From: Thermococcus sp.
GTDB taxonomy: Archaea; Methanobacteriota_B; Thermococci; Thermococcales; Thermococcaceae
Length of the DNA: 5,970 bases
Assembly: GCA_027065835.1 (NCBI GenBank)
Contig: JAMONK010000226.1
Coordinates: 1-5,970 of the forward strand
Direction: 5' to 3'
Shown piece by piece: positions 1 to 5,970 of the stretch. Position 1 is the first letter of the stretch. Each line of letters starts with the position of its first letter. Made by a program: the position numbers and the translations under genes. Below the pieces are notes generated by a model. The model was not told where the DNA came from, did not search any database, and saw nothing but the letters and a program-made list of their open reading frames with translations.

Positions 1-3000
1 GTGGAGGGTCTGCCTATCTTCCTGCTCTTCATCATGGCTATTATGTCGCCCTGACTGTAGAGCTGCACCTTGGGGGCCTTCCATCTCTTGCTCTCGACGA
101 CCTTGAACCTCTGGCCGACTTCGAGTATTGGTAACTCGCGGAGGGGCAGCTTTCTTATCCGGGACCAACCGCTGTAGAGCAGCTCCGTGTATCCCTCGAT
201 CTCGACCTTTCCAACACCCGCGTTGATCGTTGCCTTCTCATGGAGGATCTTTGCGGCCGGCATCTGGCTCGCCATGAACTTGCGGAATATCATGTCGTAG
301 AGCCTGTAGTGGTTCCTCGTTAGGTTCTTTGGGAGCTGTACTATGTTGTCCCTTATGAGCTGCATGAGTCTTCCGGTGTCTATCGGGCGGGTTGGCCTTA
401 TGCACTCGTGGGCCCCTTCCTCTCCCCAGGGTCTTGGTTTGAAGTACTCTTCGCCTATCTCCTGGGTTATGTACTCCTTTGCTATCTCAATTCCCGCATT
501 GCTGACGTGTGTGGAGTCAGTACGGTGATAGGTCGTCAGACCCGCTTCGAAAAGGTCCTGAGCAAGCCGCATGGTTTCGTGTGCGGAGAGCTTCAGGAAC
601 GTGGAGGCGTCCTTCAGCATGGTGTCCGTCGTGTACGGGGGAGCTGGCGTTACATCCCTCTCCTCCAGTTGAACGCTCTCGACCGTTACCTCCTCGGGCG
701 GTTCAACTTTTTTCCCGTCTTTTCCGAGTTCCACCGTTATCCGGAGCCCGTTATCAAGTTCAAGGCCGAGGAAATACGTCTCGCTCTCGGTGAATTCCTT
801 GTAACGTTCTATTATCCACCCAAGGACCGGGGTCTGCACCCTGCCGGCGGAGAGGTTGTAGTTCTCAAAGACCCTCTGCAGTTCCTGGCTCAGCTCAAAG
901 CCTATCCACCTGTCCTCCACCCGTCTAACTATCTGGGCGTTTACCCTACCCTCGTTGACGTCCCTGGCTTCTTCCAGGGCCCTCAATATGGCCGGGCGCG
1001 TCACCTCGTGGAACTCGATGCGTTTGATGTTCGGTGTGTACGGGCTGAGCACGTTCCGGATGTCCCAGGCTATCTTCTCACCCTCGGTATCAGGATCCGT
1101 CGCTATGAGTATCTCATCCACTTCCTGGGCTATCTCGCGCATCGCCTTGACGTTCTGGAGTGCGTCGTGGACGTTGGTCGAGCCGCAGCGCGGACAGACA
1201 CCCTTTTCCTCCCAGTCGATGAACTGGTGACCGCAGTCGCGGCAGCGCTTGATGGTGTCGTAGATGGGAATAAAGTGGATGTTATCGTCTTTGTTTTCAA
1301 TTAAAACACCGTGGTAGCCGTCGTTCGTAACCAGGTCGAACATGTGGCCGCCGCTCGCCAGGATCGTCAGCATCCTGTTGCCGATGCTCACCTCGTATGC
1401 CACCAGATCACCGATGCGCCTCTTGCTGGGCTGTCCAAAGAAGCTCGCTATGGTTCTGGCCTTGTTGGGGCTCTCAACTATCATGAGGGACGACTTCACC
1501 AGGTCCTTGACCTTGGCGCTTATCTTACCCTCCATAACGAGGCGGACCTTCTCCCTGTCCTCGTCTATCCCACTGAGGATCTCTTCGAGGTCAAGCTCCT
1601 CAAAAGGAACCATCTTGAACTCCGTGAAGCGCCAGCGCATCTGTCTAACCAGACCGTTGAAGACCTTCTCGTTGTCTATTATGAGGACGCTCAGGCCTCT
1701 GGTGATTCCTCCGGCAAAGAGCCTGCTTGTTCTCCCCGTTGCCTGGATGTACGTCCGGACGTCGGGTATCTCAATGTACCACTTCCCCTCTTCCTCCCTC
1801 AGGCTGACGAACGGGTCCTCGGCAAGTTTTCTAAGGACCTCCTCATCGTGTAGAACCCTCCTGAGGAAATCCACGACTTCCCTGAAAACCTTGAGAACGT
1901 GGTTGTGGAACTCGTTCTCTATGGGTAGTCCCTCCGCCAGGGCCTCCTCTATCTTCAGGAGCTCAAACTGGGGGATGTTCCTTATGAGCCTCCTCAGTCT
2001 GGCGTGGAGCTTTTCGGCGGTTCTTCTGTCCTCGTCGCTCAGGAAGTCCATCACCTCGCTCAGGAGGCCGAGGGCGCGGTATATCGTCGGCCTCTCAAGG
2101 TCTATGCTGAAGCGGAACTTCGGGACACCGGTGAAGACGGAGTAGCGGATCAGGTGCGGGAGGTCTAGACCGCGAACCAGGGAGCCGTAGTACGTGGCCG
2201 AGCCAACCAGGTAGTCGGCCTCGCCGTTCTCAAACTTCTCTATCGACCTCTTGTTCTTTGACGATACGAGCTCCACCCTGAGGCCATTTTCCCGGAGGTA
2301 GTGAACGAGCTCCTCCGCGTAGCCGAGTCCCTGGTCTATGGGCGTGAACACGATCCCTCCCTTACCTAACCTCCTGAGGAGCTCTTCTACGTGGTCTTTT
2401 ATGTCTCTCTGGGGTGTTAGGTAACTGTCAACGACGTTTCTGAGGGCGGAGCGTCCACTTCCAACTTCAAAGCCGAGAAGTTCGCGGTAGAGCTTTATCC
2501 TGTCTCCCCTGGCCGACCCTGTGGCCGAGGCTATTATCATAATCCCTATGTCGTTTCTGGATTTGAACTCCCCTATCTCCTTCTGCAGTGCCCTTATCCC
2601 CTCGTTTATCTCCTTCAGCCTCTCCTCCCGGTCCTCGGCGCGGCCGTTTAGGTAGCGCGCCATGTTCTTCTTGAGCCGGATTATCTCCCACGCCTTTCCT
2701 ATCATCTCCTCGTTGAACCCCAGGAGGTAGAGGGAGCGGTCTATGTTCTTGCTGGCCTTGAGAAACGCGTCAACGTCGTCGACGAAAACGAAGTCGAAGT
2801 GCCGGCCCTTCAGCTCGTCCTCGAACTTCCTGGCCATCCACTGGGCGCTCGTTATCAGGATGTCGTACTCCTCCCTACGTATCAGCTCCAGCATCCCTTC
2901 CTTTTCCTTTTTGCGAAGGTTGCCGTGGTAGTACGCCAGCCTGAGGTCAACGCCCGCCCGTTCCGCTATCGCTCTGACCTTCTTGACGGTCTGGATCACC

Positions 3001-3416
3001 AGGGGGGTCGTCGGCACCACGATATAACTCTTTTTGCCGTTTTTGGCATGCCAGACGGCCATAAACGCCCCGAACGTACTCTTACCCATCCCCGTTGGGG
3101 CTATTATCGAAAAGCTCGTCCCCCTCAGGAGACGCTTCACCCAGGTTCTCTGGGCGCTCCAGAATCTGAAACCTGTGGCACTCTCAAAGAACGCCTCTAT
3201 CTCACGTGTCTGCGATTCCAGCCGGTGTATCTCCTCCCACTCCTTCAGTTCTCCCCTGAGCTGGAGGGCATCCCTTACGGCCTTTACGAGATCAAAGTAA
3301 GTCTCTGAAAAAACGGGTTCATCGAGGCATCTCTCGCAGGGGTTCTTCTCACGGAGCCTCTCGTCGGAGATTCTATCACAGCAGTTCGGGCACATACCGC
3401 GATAAACGGCCTTCAT
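1..3416 (-). CDS. rgy: Reverse gyrase (helicase-like plus topoisomerase IA), C-terminus cut off by window edge
   Basis: Reverse gyrase couples ATP hydrolysis to positive supercoiling of DNA in the cytoplasm of hyperthermophiles. I translated the whole minus-strand frame: 1138 codons without a stop, against a usual ~1210-1220, so the last ~75-85 residues lie beyond base 1. Visible in order: N-terminal zinc finger (C9, C12, C27, C30); Walker A TGMGKST with K112; Walker B DDVD at 213-216; motif III SAT at 297-299; motif [10 protein letters not shown] at 558-565; then topoisomerase IA with Toprim E648 (MIVESPNKA), a second zinc finger (C725, C728, C741, C744), Toprim DPDTE (D774, D776, E778), and catalytic Tyr963 in TYHRTDS. 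All landmarks fall in one frame, so there is no frameshift. No intein interrupts the Tyr region, where some archaeal homologues carry one. The ATG start is supported by AAGGTGAG just upstream, a TATA box 38 bases away, and the family-typical opening [12 protein letters not shown]. Confidence 0.98.
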   Translation of the reverse strand, partial: MKAVYRGMCPNCCDRISDERLREKNPCERCLDEPVFSETYFDLVKAVRDALQLRGELKEWEEIHRLESQTREIEAFFESATGFRFWSAQRTWVKRLLRGTSFSIIAPTGMGKSTFGAFMAVWHAKNGKKSYIVVPTTPLVIQTVKKVRAIAERAGVDLRLAYYHGNLRKKEKEGMLELIRREEYDILITSAQWMARKFEDELKGRHFDFVFVDDVDAFLKASKNIDRSLYLLGFNEEMIGKAWEIIRLKKNMARYLNGRAEDREERLKEINEGIRALQKEIGEFKSRNDIGIMIIASATGSARGDRIKLYRELLGFEVGSGRSALRNVVDSYLTPQRDIKDHVEELLRRLGKGGIVFTPIDQGLGYAEELVHYLRENGLRVELVSSKNKRSIEKFENGEADYLVGSATYYGSLVRGLDLPHLIRYSVFTGVPKFRFSIDLERPTIYRALGLLSEVMDFLSDEDRRTAEKLHARLRRLIRNIPQFELLKIEEALAEGLPIENEFHNHVLKVFREVVDFLRRVLHDEEVLRKLAEDPFVSLREEEGKWYIEIPDVRTYIQATGRTSRLFAGGITRGLSVLIIDNEKVFNGLVRQMRWRFTEFKMVPFEELDLEEILSGIDEDREKVRLVMEGKISAKVKDLVKSSLMIVESPNKARTIASFFGQPSKRRIGDLVAYEVSIGNRMLTILASGGHMFDLVTNDGYHGVLIENKDDNIHFIPIYDTIKRCRDCGHQFIDWEEKGVCPRCGSTNVHDALQNVKAMREIAQEVDEILIATDPDTEGEKIAWDIRNVLSPYTPNIKRIEFHEVTRPAILRALEEARDVNEGRVNAQIVRRVEDRWIGFELSQELQRVFENYNLSAGRVQTPVLGWIIERYKEFTESETYFLGLELDNGLRITVELGKDGKKVEPPEEVTVESVQLEERDVTPAPPYTTDTMLKDASTFLKLSAHETMRLAQDLFEAGLTTYHRTDSTHVSNAGIEIAKEYITQEIGEEYFKPRPWGEEGAHECIRPTRPIDTGRLMQLIRDNIVQLPKNLTRNHYRLYDMIFRKFMASQMPAAKILHEKATINAGVGKVEIEGYTELLYSGWSRIRKLPLRELPILEVGQRFKVVESKRWKAPKVQLYSQGDIIAMMKSRKIGRPS

Positions 3417-3419
3417 TTT

Positions 3420-3427
3420 CTCACCTT
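3420..3427 (-). promoter_or_regulatory. Ribosome binding site of rgy
   Basis: AAGGTGAG read on the minus strand lies three bases before the ATG at 3416. It matches the archaeal GGAGGTGAT-type signal and fixes the rgy start. Confidence 0.8.
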
Positions 3428-3454
3428 CTAAGTTCCTATTTGGTGTTCCGGAGA

Positions 3455-3461
3455 TTTATAA
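3455..3461 (-). promoter_or_regulatory. TATA box of rgy
   Basis: TTATAAA on the minus strand sits 38 bases upstream of the rgy ATG, preceded by an A-rich stretch (AAAAACCC) that could serve as a weak BRE. With the usual archaeal TATA-to-start distance of about 25 bases, transcription would begin around 3430. That leaves a leader of ~15 nt that just contains the ribosome binding site. It indicates that rgy has its own promoter rather than depending on the SWIM gene upstream. The start site is inferred. Confidence 0.7.
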
Positions 3462-3491
3462 GGGTTTTTAATGGAGGTTGGGCACTACCCC

Positions 3492-4028
3492 TCAACCGTT
3501 CCTGAGCTTCCTGAACTCCTCTTCAAGTCTTTCGGTCAGACGGTAGTCCTTGAACACGTGCCGGTACTCCTCCAGAACCTCTTCCAGGACGTGCAGGACC
3601 TCAGGGCGGTCAAGGGATCTCAGGAGTAGAACGGCCCTCCGGAACAGCCGGGCGACCTCGCTCCCGCTCTCGTCGGTGTTCAGTGCAAACCGGAGCTCCT
3701 TGATGGTGACGTTAAGGGCGAGCTCGGGAACCTCTGCAAGGAACTCCATCGCGACGGCCTCCGGGAAGAGCTCGGCGTGCTCCTCGAAGGTCTCAAAGTA
3801 GAATCCGTTTTCGTGGGCCTTCATAACCGCCGCAACGTGCTTGCAGTCTCCCCCCAGCGGACAGGTGCAGCGGTTTTCCCCGGTGGAGGTGTTGATCTCA
3901 ACGTAATACGGGTACGTCCCGAGTACCTTGGAGAAGAGCCTGTCCCCGTATTTAACGACCCAGAGCACTTTTCCCGCTTTGTAGTACCTCTCCCCTTTTT
4001 TCAGGGTCTTCTCGTCCACGTCCACCAC
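3492..4028 (-). CDS. SWIM zinc-finger domain protein
   Basis: A protein of about 178 residues with a SWIM motif CxCxnCxH: C54, C56, C62 and H64 in RCTCPLGGDCKH. It is preceded by a short Lys/Tyr-rich segment (KGERYYKAGKV, residues 11-21) typical of the region before SWIM domains. The C-terminal ~50 residues are Leu/Glu/Arg-rich and probably helical. SWIM domains are known as DNA- or protein-binding zinc modules, found in SNF2 ATPases, transposases and recombination mediators; the specific role here is unknown. The frame extends up to an ATG at 4184, but that would run antisense into the divergent gene and across both promoters, so I reject it. No ATG lies downstream of it before the conserved part, so the start is GTG at 4028, 4025 or 4019. 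The gene lies 75 bases upstream of rgy on the same strand. A DNA-related role is inferred only from the domain and this neighbour. Confidence 0.85.
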   Translation of the reverse strand: MVDVDEKTLKKGERYYKAGKVLWVVKYGDRLFSKVLGTYPYYVEINTSTGENRCTCPLGGDCKHVAAVMKAHENGFYFETFEEHAELFPEAVAMEFLAEVPELALNVTIKELRFALNTDESGSEVARLFRRAVLLLRSLDRPEVLHVLEEVLEEYRHVFKDYRLTERLEEEFRKLRNG

Positions 4029-4051
4029 TGATGCCGGTAGCCTGCGGAGGG

Positions 4052-4065
4052 TTTTAAGGATTTCG
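4052..4065 (-). promoter_or_regulatory. BRE/TATA promoter of the SWIM gene
   Basis: On the minus strand CGAAA (4065-4061), a 3-base spacer, then TTAAAA (4057-4052) form a good archaeal BRE plus TATA-like element. The predicted transcription start, ~25 bases on, is near 4030, almost at the GTG codons. The mRNA would therefore be leaderless or have a leader of only a few bases. This supports a start at 4028-4019 and argues against the longer reading from 4184. Confidence 0.6.
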
Positions 4066-4067
4066 GG

Positions 4068-4081
4068 CGAAAGCGTTTTAT
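4068..4081 (+). promoter_or_regulatory. BRE/TATA promoter of the 77-residue gene
   Basis: CGAAA (4068-4072), a 3-base spacer, then TTTTAT (4076-4081) resemble the Thermococcales BRE/TATA consensus. The predicted start near 4103 leaves a ~10-nt leader that holds GGTGAT. The element is the mirror image of the SWIM gene promoter, with two bases (GG, 4066-4067) between the two BREs. Confidence 0.65.
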
Positions 4082-4103
4082 CGTTTCGGCCCCTAAATGT
4101 AGC

Positions 4104-4109
4104 GGTGAT
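4104..4109 (+). promoter_or_regulatory. Ribosome binding site deciding the start of the 77-residue gene
   Basis: GGTGAT overlaps two earlier in-frame start codons (GTG 4105, ATG 4108) and stands four bases before the ATG at 4114. A ribosome bound here would start at 4114, so the two upstream codons are most likely not used. Confidence 0.7.
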
Positions 4110-4113
4110 GGGA

Positions 4114-4347
4114 ATGGACGTGTTCGAGCTGGCAAGGAAGTACCACGATGAGCTGGGAATCGTCGAGCCCAGCATGGCCGCCATGGCCGCGGAGTTCTTC
4201 GATGAACTGGGTCTTAAGATCGCCGAGTTCCTCCAGGATGAGGGCTACTCCGTCATCGGCACCAAGTTCGTGGACTACGACAAGAGCCTCGTGCTTGACG
4301 TTTCAAAAGGAGAGAAGAGGTTTGAGGTGACCCTGAGGAAATCGTGA
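4114..4347 (+). CDS. Small conserved-looking protein of unknown function, 77 residues
   Basis: I do not recognise this protein. It opens MDVFELARKYHDELG and is acidic in its first half, where residues ~2-46 look like two or three amphipathic helices. The second half (YSVIGTKFVDYDKSLVLDV to the end) alternates hydrophobic and charged residues, as in a beta hairpin or small sheet. It has no cysteines, no membrane segment and no signal peptide, so it is probably a small soluble cytoplasmic alpha/beta protein. Evidence that it is real: its own BRE/TATA, a well-placed GGTGAT, start-to-stop fit in the gap between neighbours, and codon use like the adjacent genes. It diverges from the SWIM gene through a shared promoter region and ends base-to-base against the convergent DUF4139 gene. 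Co-regulation with the SWIM gene is possible but only inferred from the promoter layout. Confidence 0.82.
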   Translation: MDVFELARKYHDELGIVEPSMAAMAAEFFDELGLKIAEFLQDEGYSVIGTKFVDYDKSLVLDVSKGEKRFEVTLRKS

Positions 4348-5658
4348 TCACCAGCGGTTCTCGTAGTCGAACACCACTTCCTTCTTTTCTCCGGGCCCGA
4401 CGGTCAGTTTGAACTCGACGTAGCTGGCGGTTTCATCTATGGGCTCCAGGGAGCTGCTCTTTATCCTGCCCCATTTGTAGTGTCTAACCACGACGGTCTT
4501 CGTCTCGTTTCCGAAGTTCTCAACCGTTATCTGTATCTTGTAGTAGGCGTAGCCGCTTCCGCGCTCCTCCTGTAGGACTTTGGTCGTTCCCTTGAGGTCG
4601 TAGTCCCTTCCTATCCCTATTCTGACGGTTTCCCCCTTAGGGGTGTGTTCCATCATCCTCTCGCCCAGGAGGAGTGCACCATCCTTCGTCTCCCTGTACA
4701 CCTCCACGATGCCCGCCGGCAGGACCTTGTCAGTTTTGAAAGAGATTGACTCGTAAACCGGCCCTTCCCCGCCGTTGGGCCAGCTTTCGTAGAGGTACTC
4801 ACGTTTGAAGGGAACCTTGAGGGTTATGTAGGGGTACATCATCTTACTGGCGGGGTCGAGGTCAACGGTCCCGAGCCTGTAGAGGTAGAACGCCTCCACC
4901 TTCTGCGGCTCGCTCGGCTGCACTACCTCCGCCGTCCCGCTCGCGGCCTTCTCGTAGAGGGTTGAGGGATTTGATGTCCATCCCTGGATCAGGCTCACGT
5001 CCCCGGCAACGAGGAGGACCTTCGCGTCCTTAAACTCCTTCGGGGTGGGGTTGTCCAGCACCACGTAGCCGTAGAGACTGGCCTGGTCTCCTATGTACAG
5101 TTTATAGCGTGAGCTCCAGCTCATTCCGCTCACGCGGTATATGACGTCGAAACGGTACTTTCCTGCTTTGTCGGCGGATATGGCCGCGTAGACACTGGAT
5201 TTTCCGTTTAACTCCTTCACCTTGAAGTAAGCCACTTCGCTCGGGTTTATCAGGTAGTACTCCTCCCCCTGAACCGCCAGTTTTCCGTCCTTAGTCCCTA
5301 GGAATTTGCCGCTTATCGTGTCCCCTGTTTTGAGCTTTATCTCGACATCGCTCCCGATGCCCGCACCGTAGACGCTGCCGTTCCCGCCCCTGCTGAACAC
5401 GCCGAGGACGCGGGAGCCATCGTCGAGGGGTCTGATGGTAACCTCCTCGATGTTGAGGCCGGCGAGCTCATTCAGCGGCACCTCGTTGATGCCCTCCTTC
5501 AGGTTCAGCTCCAGGGTTTCCTCGACAACCCCGATCTTGGCCGAGTTGTACAGTACAACGGTGCCGTTGCCGGCCACCGCCTTCTCCCCCTGAAAGGAAA
5601 AGATCGCAAACAGAAGCACCAGAACTCCCAGCAAACCGGTAAGGACCTTCCATCTCAC
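4348..5658 (-). CDS. DUF4139-type secreted or membrane-anchored protein
   Basis: A 436-residue protein. It begins with a basic start (RWK) and a hydrophobic stretch at ~5-22 (VLTGLLGVLVLLFAIFSF), so it is exported or anchored outside the membrane. Residues ~30-90 resemble the N-terminal beta domain of this family (GTVVLYNSAKIGVVEETLEL). Residues ~104-148 (VEIKLKTGDTISGKF onward) look like a small SH3/Lsm-like barrel. Residues ~155-436 match DUF4139, including YRVSGMSWSSRYKLYI, the VLDNPTPKEFKDAKVLL strand pair and a final beta region ending VVFDYENRW. Bacterial relatives include MuiA-like mucoidy inhibitors; the biochemical role is not known. The start chosen is GTG 5658, since GGGTGAT stands four bases before it and the predicted mRNA start lies near 5668. 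The longer start GTG 5667 lies within that ribosome binding site. The gene is probably monocistronic, and its stop abuts the stop of the convergent gene. Confidence 0.85.
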   Translation of the reverse strand: MRWKVLTGLLGVLVLLFAIFSFQGEKAVAGNGTVVLYNSAKIGVVEETLELNLKEGINEVPLNELAGLNIEEVTIRPLDDGSRVLGVFSRGGNGSVYGAGIGSDVEIKLKTGDTISGKFLGTKDGKLAVQGEEYYLINPSEVAYFKVKELNGKSSVYAAISADKAGKYRFDVIYRVSGMSWSSRYKLYIGDQASLYGYVVLDNPTPKEFKDAKVLLVAGDVSLIQGWTSNPSTLYEKAASGTAEVVQPSEPQKVEAFYLYRLGTVDLDPASKMMYPYITLKVPFKREYLYESWPNGGEGPVYESISFKTDKVLPAGIVEVYRETKDGALLLGERMMEHTPKGETVRIGIGRDYDLKGTTKVLQEERGSGYAYYKIQITVENFGNETKTVVVRHYKWGRIKSSSLEPIDETASYVEFKLTVGPGEKKEVVFDYENRW

Positions 5659-5662
5659 GTTT

Positions 5663-5669
5663 ATCACCC
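5663..5669 (-). promoter_or_regulatory. Ribosome binding site of the DUF4139 gene
   Basis: GGGTGAT on the minus strand, four bases before GTG 5658. It overlaps the alternative in-frame GTG at 5667, which makes 5658 the better start. Confidence 0.7.
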
Positions 5670-5690
5670 AAGTCTATTGGGGCACCATTC

Positions 5691-5698
5691 TATATATA
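5691..5698 (-). promoter_or_regulatory. TATA box of the DUF4139 gene
   Basis: TATATATA is a perfect alternating TATA element. The sequence upstream on the minus strand is G-rich (TTGGGGG) rather than the usual A-rich BRE. A start ~25 bases downstream falls near 5668, giving a ~10-nt leader before GTG 5658. Confidence 0.65.
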
Positions 5699-5743
5699 CC
5701 CCCAACATCGCTTCAGCCCGCTTTGAAGTGAGACTTTGCAAAT

Positions 5744-5757
5744 GGAAACCCTTTTAA
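5744..5757 (+). promoter_or_regulatory. BRE/TATA promoter of the acdB-like gene
   Basis: GGAAAC (5744-5749) followed by TTTTAA (5752-5757) forms a plausible archaeal BRE/TATA. The predicted start is near 5780, leaving a ~22-nt leader with a strong ribosome binding site. It is divergent from the DUF4139 promoter; the two TATA elements are ~53 bases apart. I looked for the TATCAC-N5-GTGATA sugar-regulator motif of Thermococcales and did not find it. Confidence 0.6.
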
Positions 5758-5790
5758 CTCCACGAGAAGACTCAGCACTGTCAAGCTGAT

Positions 5791-5798
5791 GAGGTGAT
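5791..5798 (+). promoter_or_regulatory. Ribosome binding site of the acdB-like gene
   Basis: GAGGTGAT, a near-perfect complement to the archaeal 16S rRNA 3' end, stands four bases before ATG 5803. An in-frame GTG at 5800 lies closer to the site and is less likely to be the start. Confidence 0.8.
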
Positions 5799-5802
5799 TG
5801 TG

Positions 5803-5970
5803 ATGGACAGGATTGAAAAGGCTAGGGAGATAATCGAGAAGGCCAAGGCCGAGAACAGGCCGCTCGTCGAGCCCGAGGCCAAAGAGATACTCAAGCTCTA
5901 CGGCGTCCCGGTTCCGGACTTCAAGGTCGCCACCAACGAGGAGGAGGCCGTTAAGTTCGCCAGGGAGATC
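5803..5970 (+). CDS. acdB: ADP-forming acetyl-CoA synthetase (acetate-CoA ligase) beta subunit, N-terminal part
   Basis: The first 56 codons are present and the window ends in frame; the family's beta subunit is about 230 residues. The enzyme converts acetyl-CoA, ADP and phosphate to acetate, CoA and ATP in the cytoplasm, the main substrate-level ATP step of sugar and peptide fermentation in Thermococcales. The opening MDRIEKAREIIEKAKAEN, then PLVEPEAKEILKLYGVPVP and the EEEAVKFAREI helix, matches the start of the ATP-grasp domain of archaeal ACD beta subunits as I recall them. The catalytic residues reported for the P. furiosus enzyme, including His71 of the beta chain, lie outside the window. 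Thermococcales have several ACD isoforms, and alpha and beta genes can be unlinked, so which isoform this is cannot be decided. The gene has its own promoter and is first in its transcript. Confidence 0.9.
   Translation, partial: MDRIEKAREIIEKAKAENRPLVEPEAKEILKLYGVPVPDFKVATNEEEAVKFAREI

Noticed and set aside
343..2145. Several long plus-strand open frames (for example 408-1304 and 1342-2145)
   Set aside because: They lie antisense to reverse gyrase, whose motifs are continuous on the minus strand. Their translations show no family features, and they arise from high-GC codon structure.
2467..2691. Minus-strand 74-residue open frame inside rgy
   Set aside because: It is an alternative frame of the same strand, rich in Gly, Arg and Glu with no domain, and fully inside the real coding frame.
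3462..3491. Possible terminator between the SWIM gene and rgy
   Set aside because: Archaeal terminators are T-runs on the sense strand. Here the minus strand reads A-rich and C-rich, with no T-run or stable hairpin.
4029..4184. N-terminal extension of the SWIM protein to ATG 4184
   Set aside because: It would overlap the divergent 77-residue gene and include both promoters; its Ser/Thr-rich sequence looks like an antisense translation.
5662..5667. TATCAC as half of a Thermococcales sugar-regulator motif
   Set aside because: The second half GTGATA is absent at the required 5-base spacing. The hexamer is the complement of the DUF4139 ribosome binding site.
5468..5671. Minus-strand 67-residue open frame at the start of the DUF4139 gene
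   Set aside because: It overlaps the real gene in another frame and has no recognisable features. The hydrophobic leader and DUF4139 domain are in the other frame.

Overview
The window looks like chromosomal DNA of a hyperthermophilic archaeon of the Thermococcales (Thermococcus or Pyrococcus type). The reasons are a full-architecture reverse gyrase (a hallmark of hyperthermophiles), the start of an ADP-forming acetyl-CoA synthetase beta subunit (the energy-conserving acetate enzyme of these peptide and sugar fermenters), archaeal BRE/TATA promoters, and GGTGA-type ribosome binding sites a few bases from the starts. The genus is inferred from recalled family sequences; no search was possible.

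Layout: the minus strand from base 3416 down to base 1 is one open frame, reverse gyrase (rgy), whose last ~75-85 codons lie beyond base 1. Every sizeable plus-strand open frame in that stretch is a shadow. Upstream of rgy, on the same strand and 75 bases away, is a ~178-residue SWIM zinc-finger protein (3492-4028). It shares a compact, symmetric divergent promoter (4052-4081) with a 77-residue plus-strand gene of unknown function (4114-4347). That small gene converges on a minus-strand secreted or membrane-anchored DUF4139-type protein (4348-5658); the two stop codons abut in TGATCA with no spacer. A second divergent intergenic region (5659-5802) carries the DUF4139 gene promoter and, on the other strand, the promoter of the acetyl-CoA synthetase beta gene (acdB-like, 5803 to the window end, first 56 codons).

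How the genes relate: reverse gyrase introduces positive supercoils at high temperature. The SWIM protein beside it may be a DNA- or protein-binding partner, but only adjacency and strand suggest that. The DUF4139 protein is probably a cell-envelope protein, and the acdB-like product is cytoplasmic energy metabolism; neither has an evident link to rgy. The window reads as ordinary, densely packed core chromosome. I saw no mobile element, CRISPR array, tRNA or rRNA. No stretch above 300 bases lacks a gene; the gaps are 75, 85, 0 and 144 bases. I found no convincing new multi-gene system. The points most worth a second look are the mirror-image bidirectional promoter, the SWIM gene next to rgy, the unrecognised 77-residue gene, and the short archaeal form of the DUF4139 protein.
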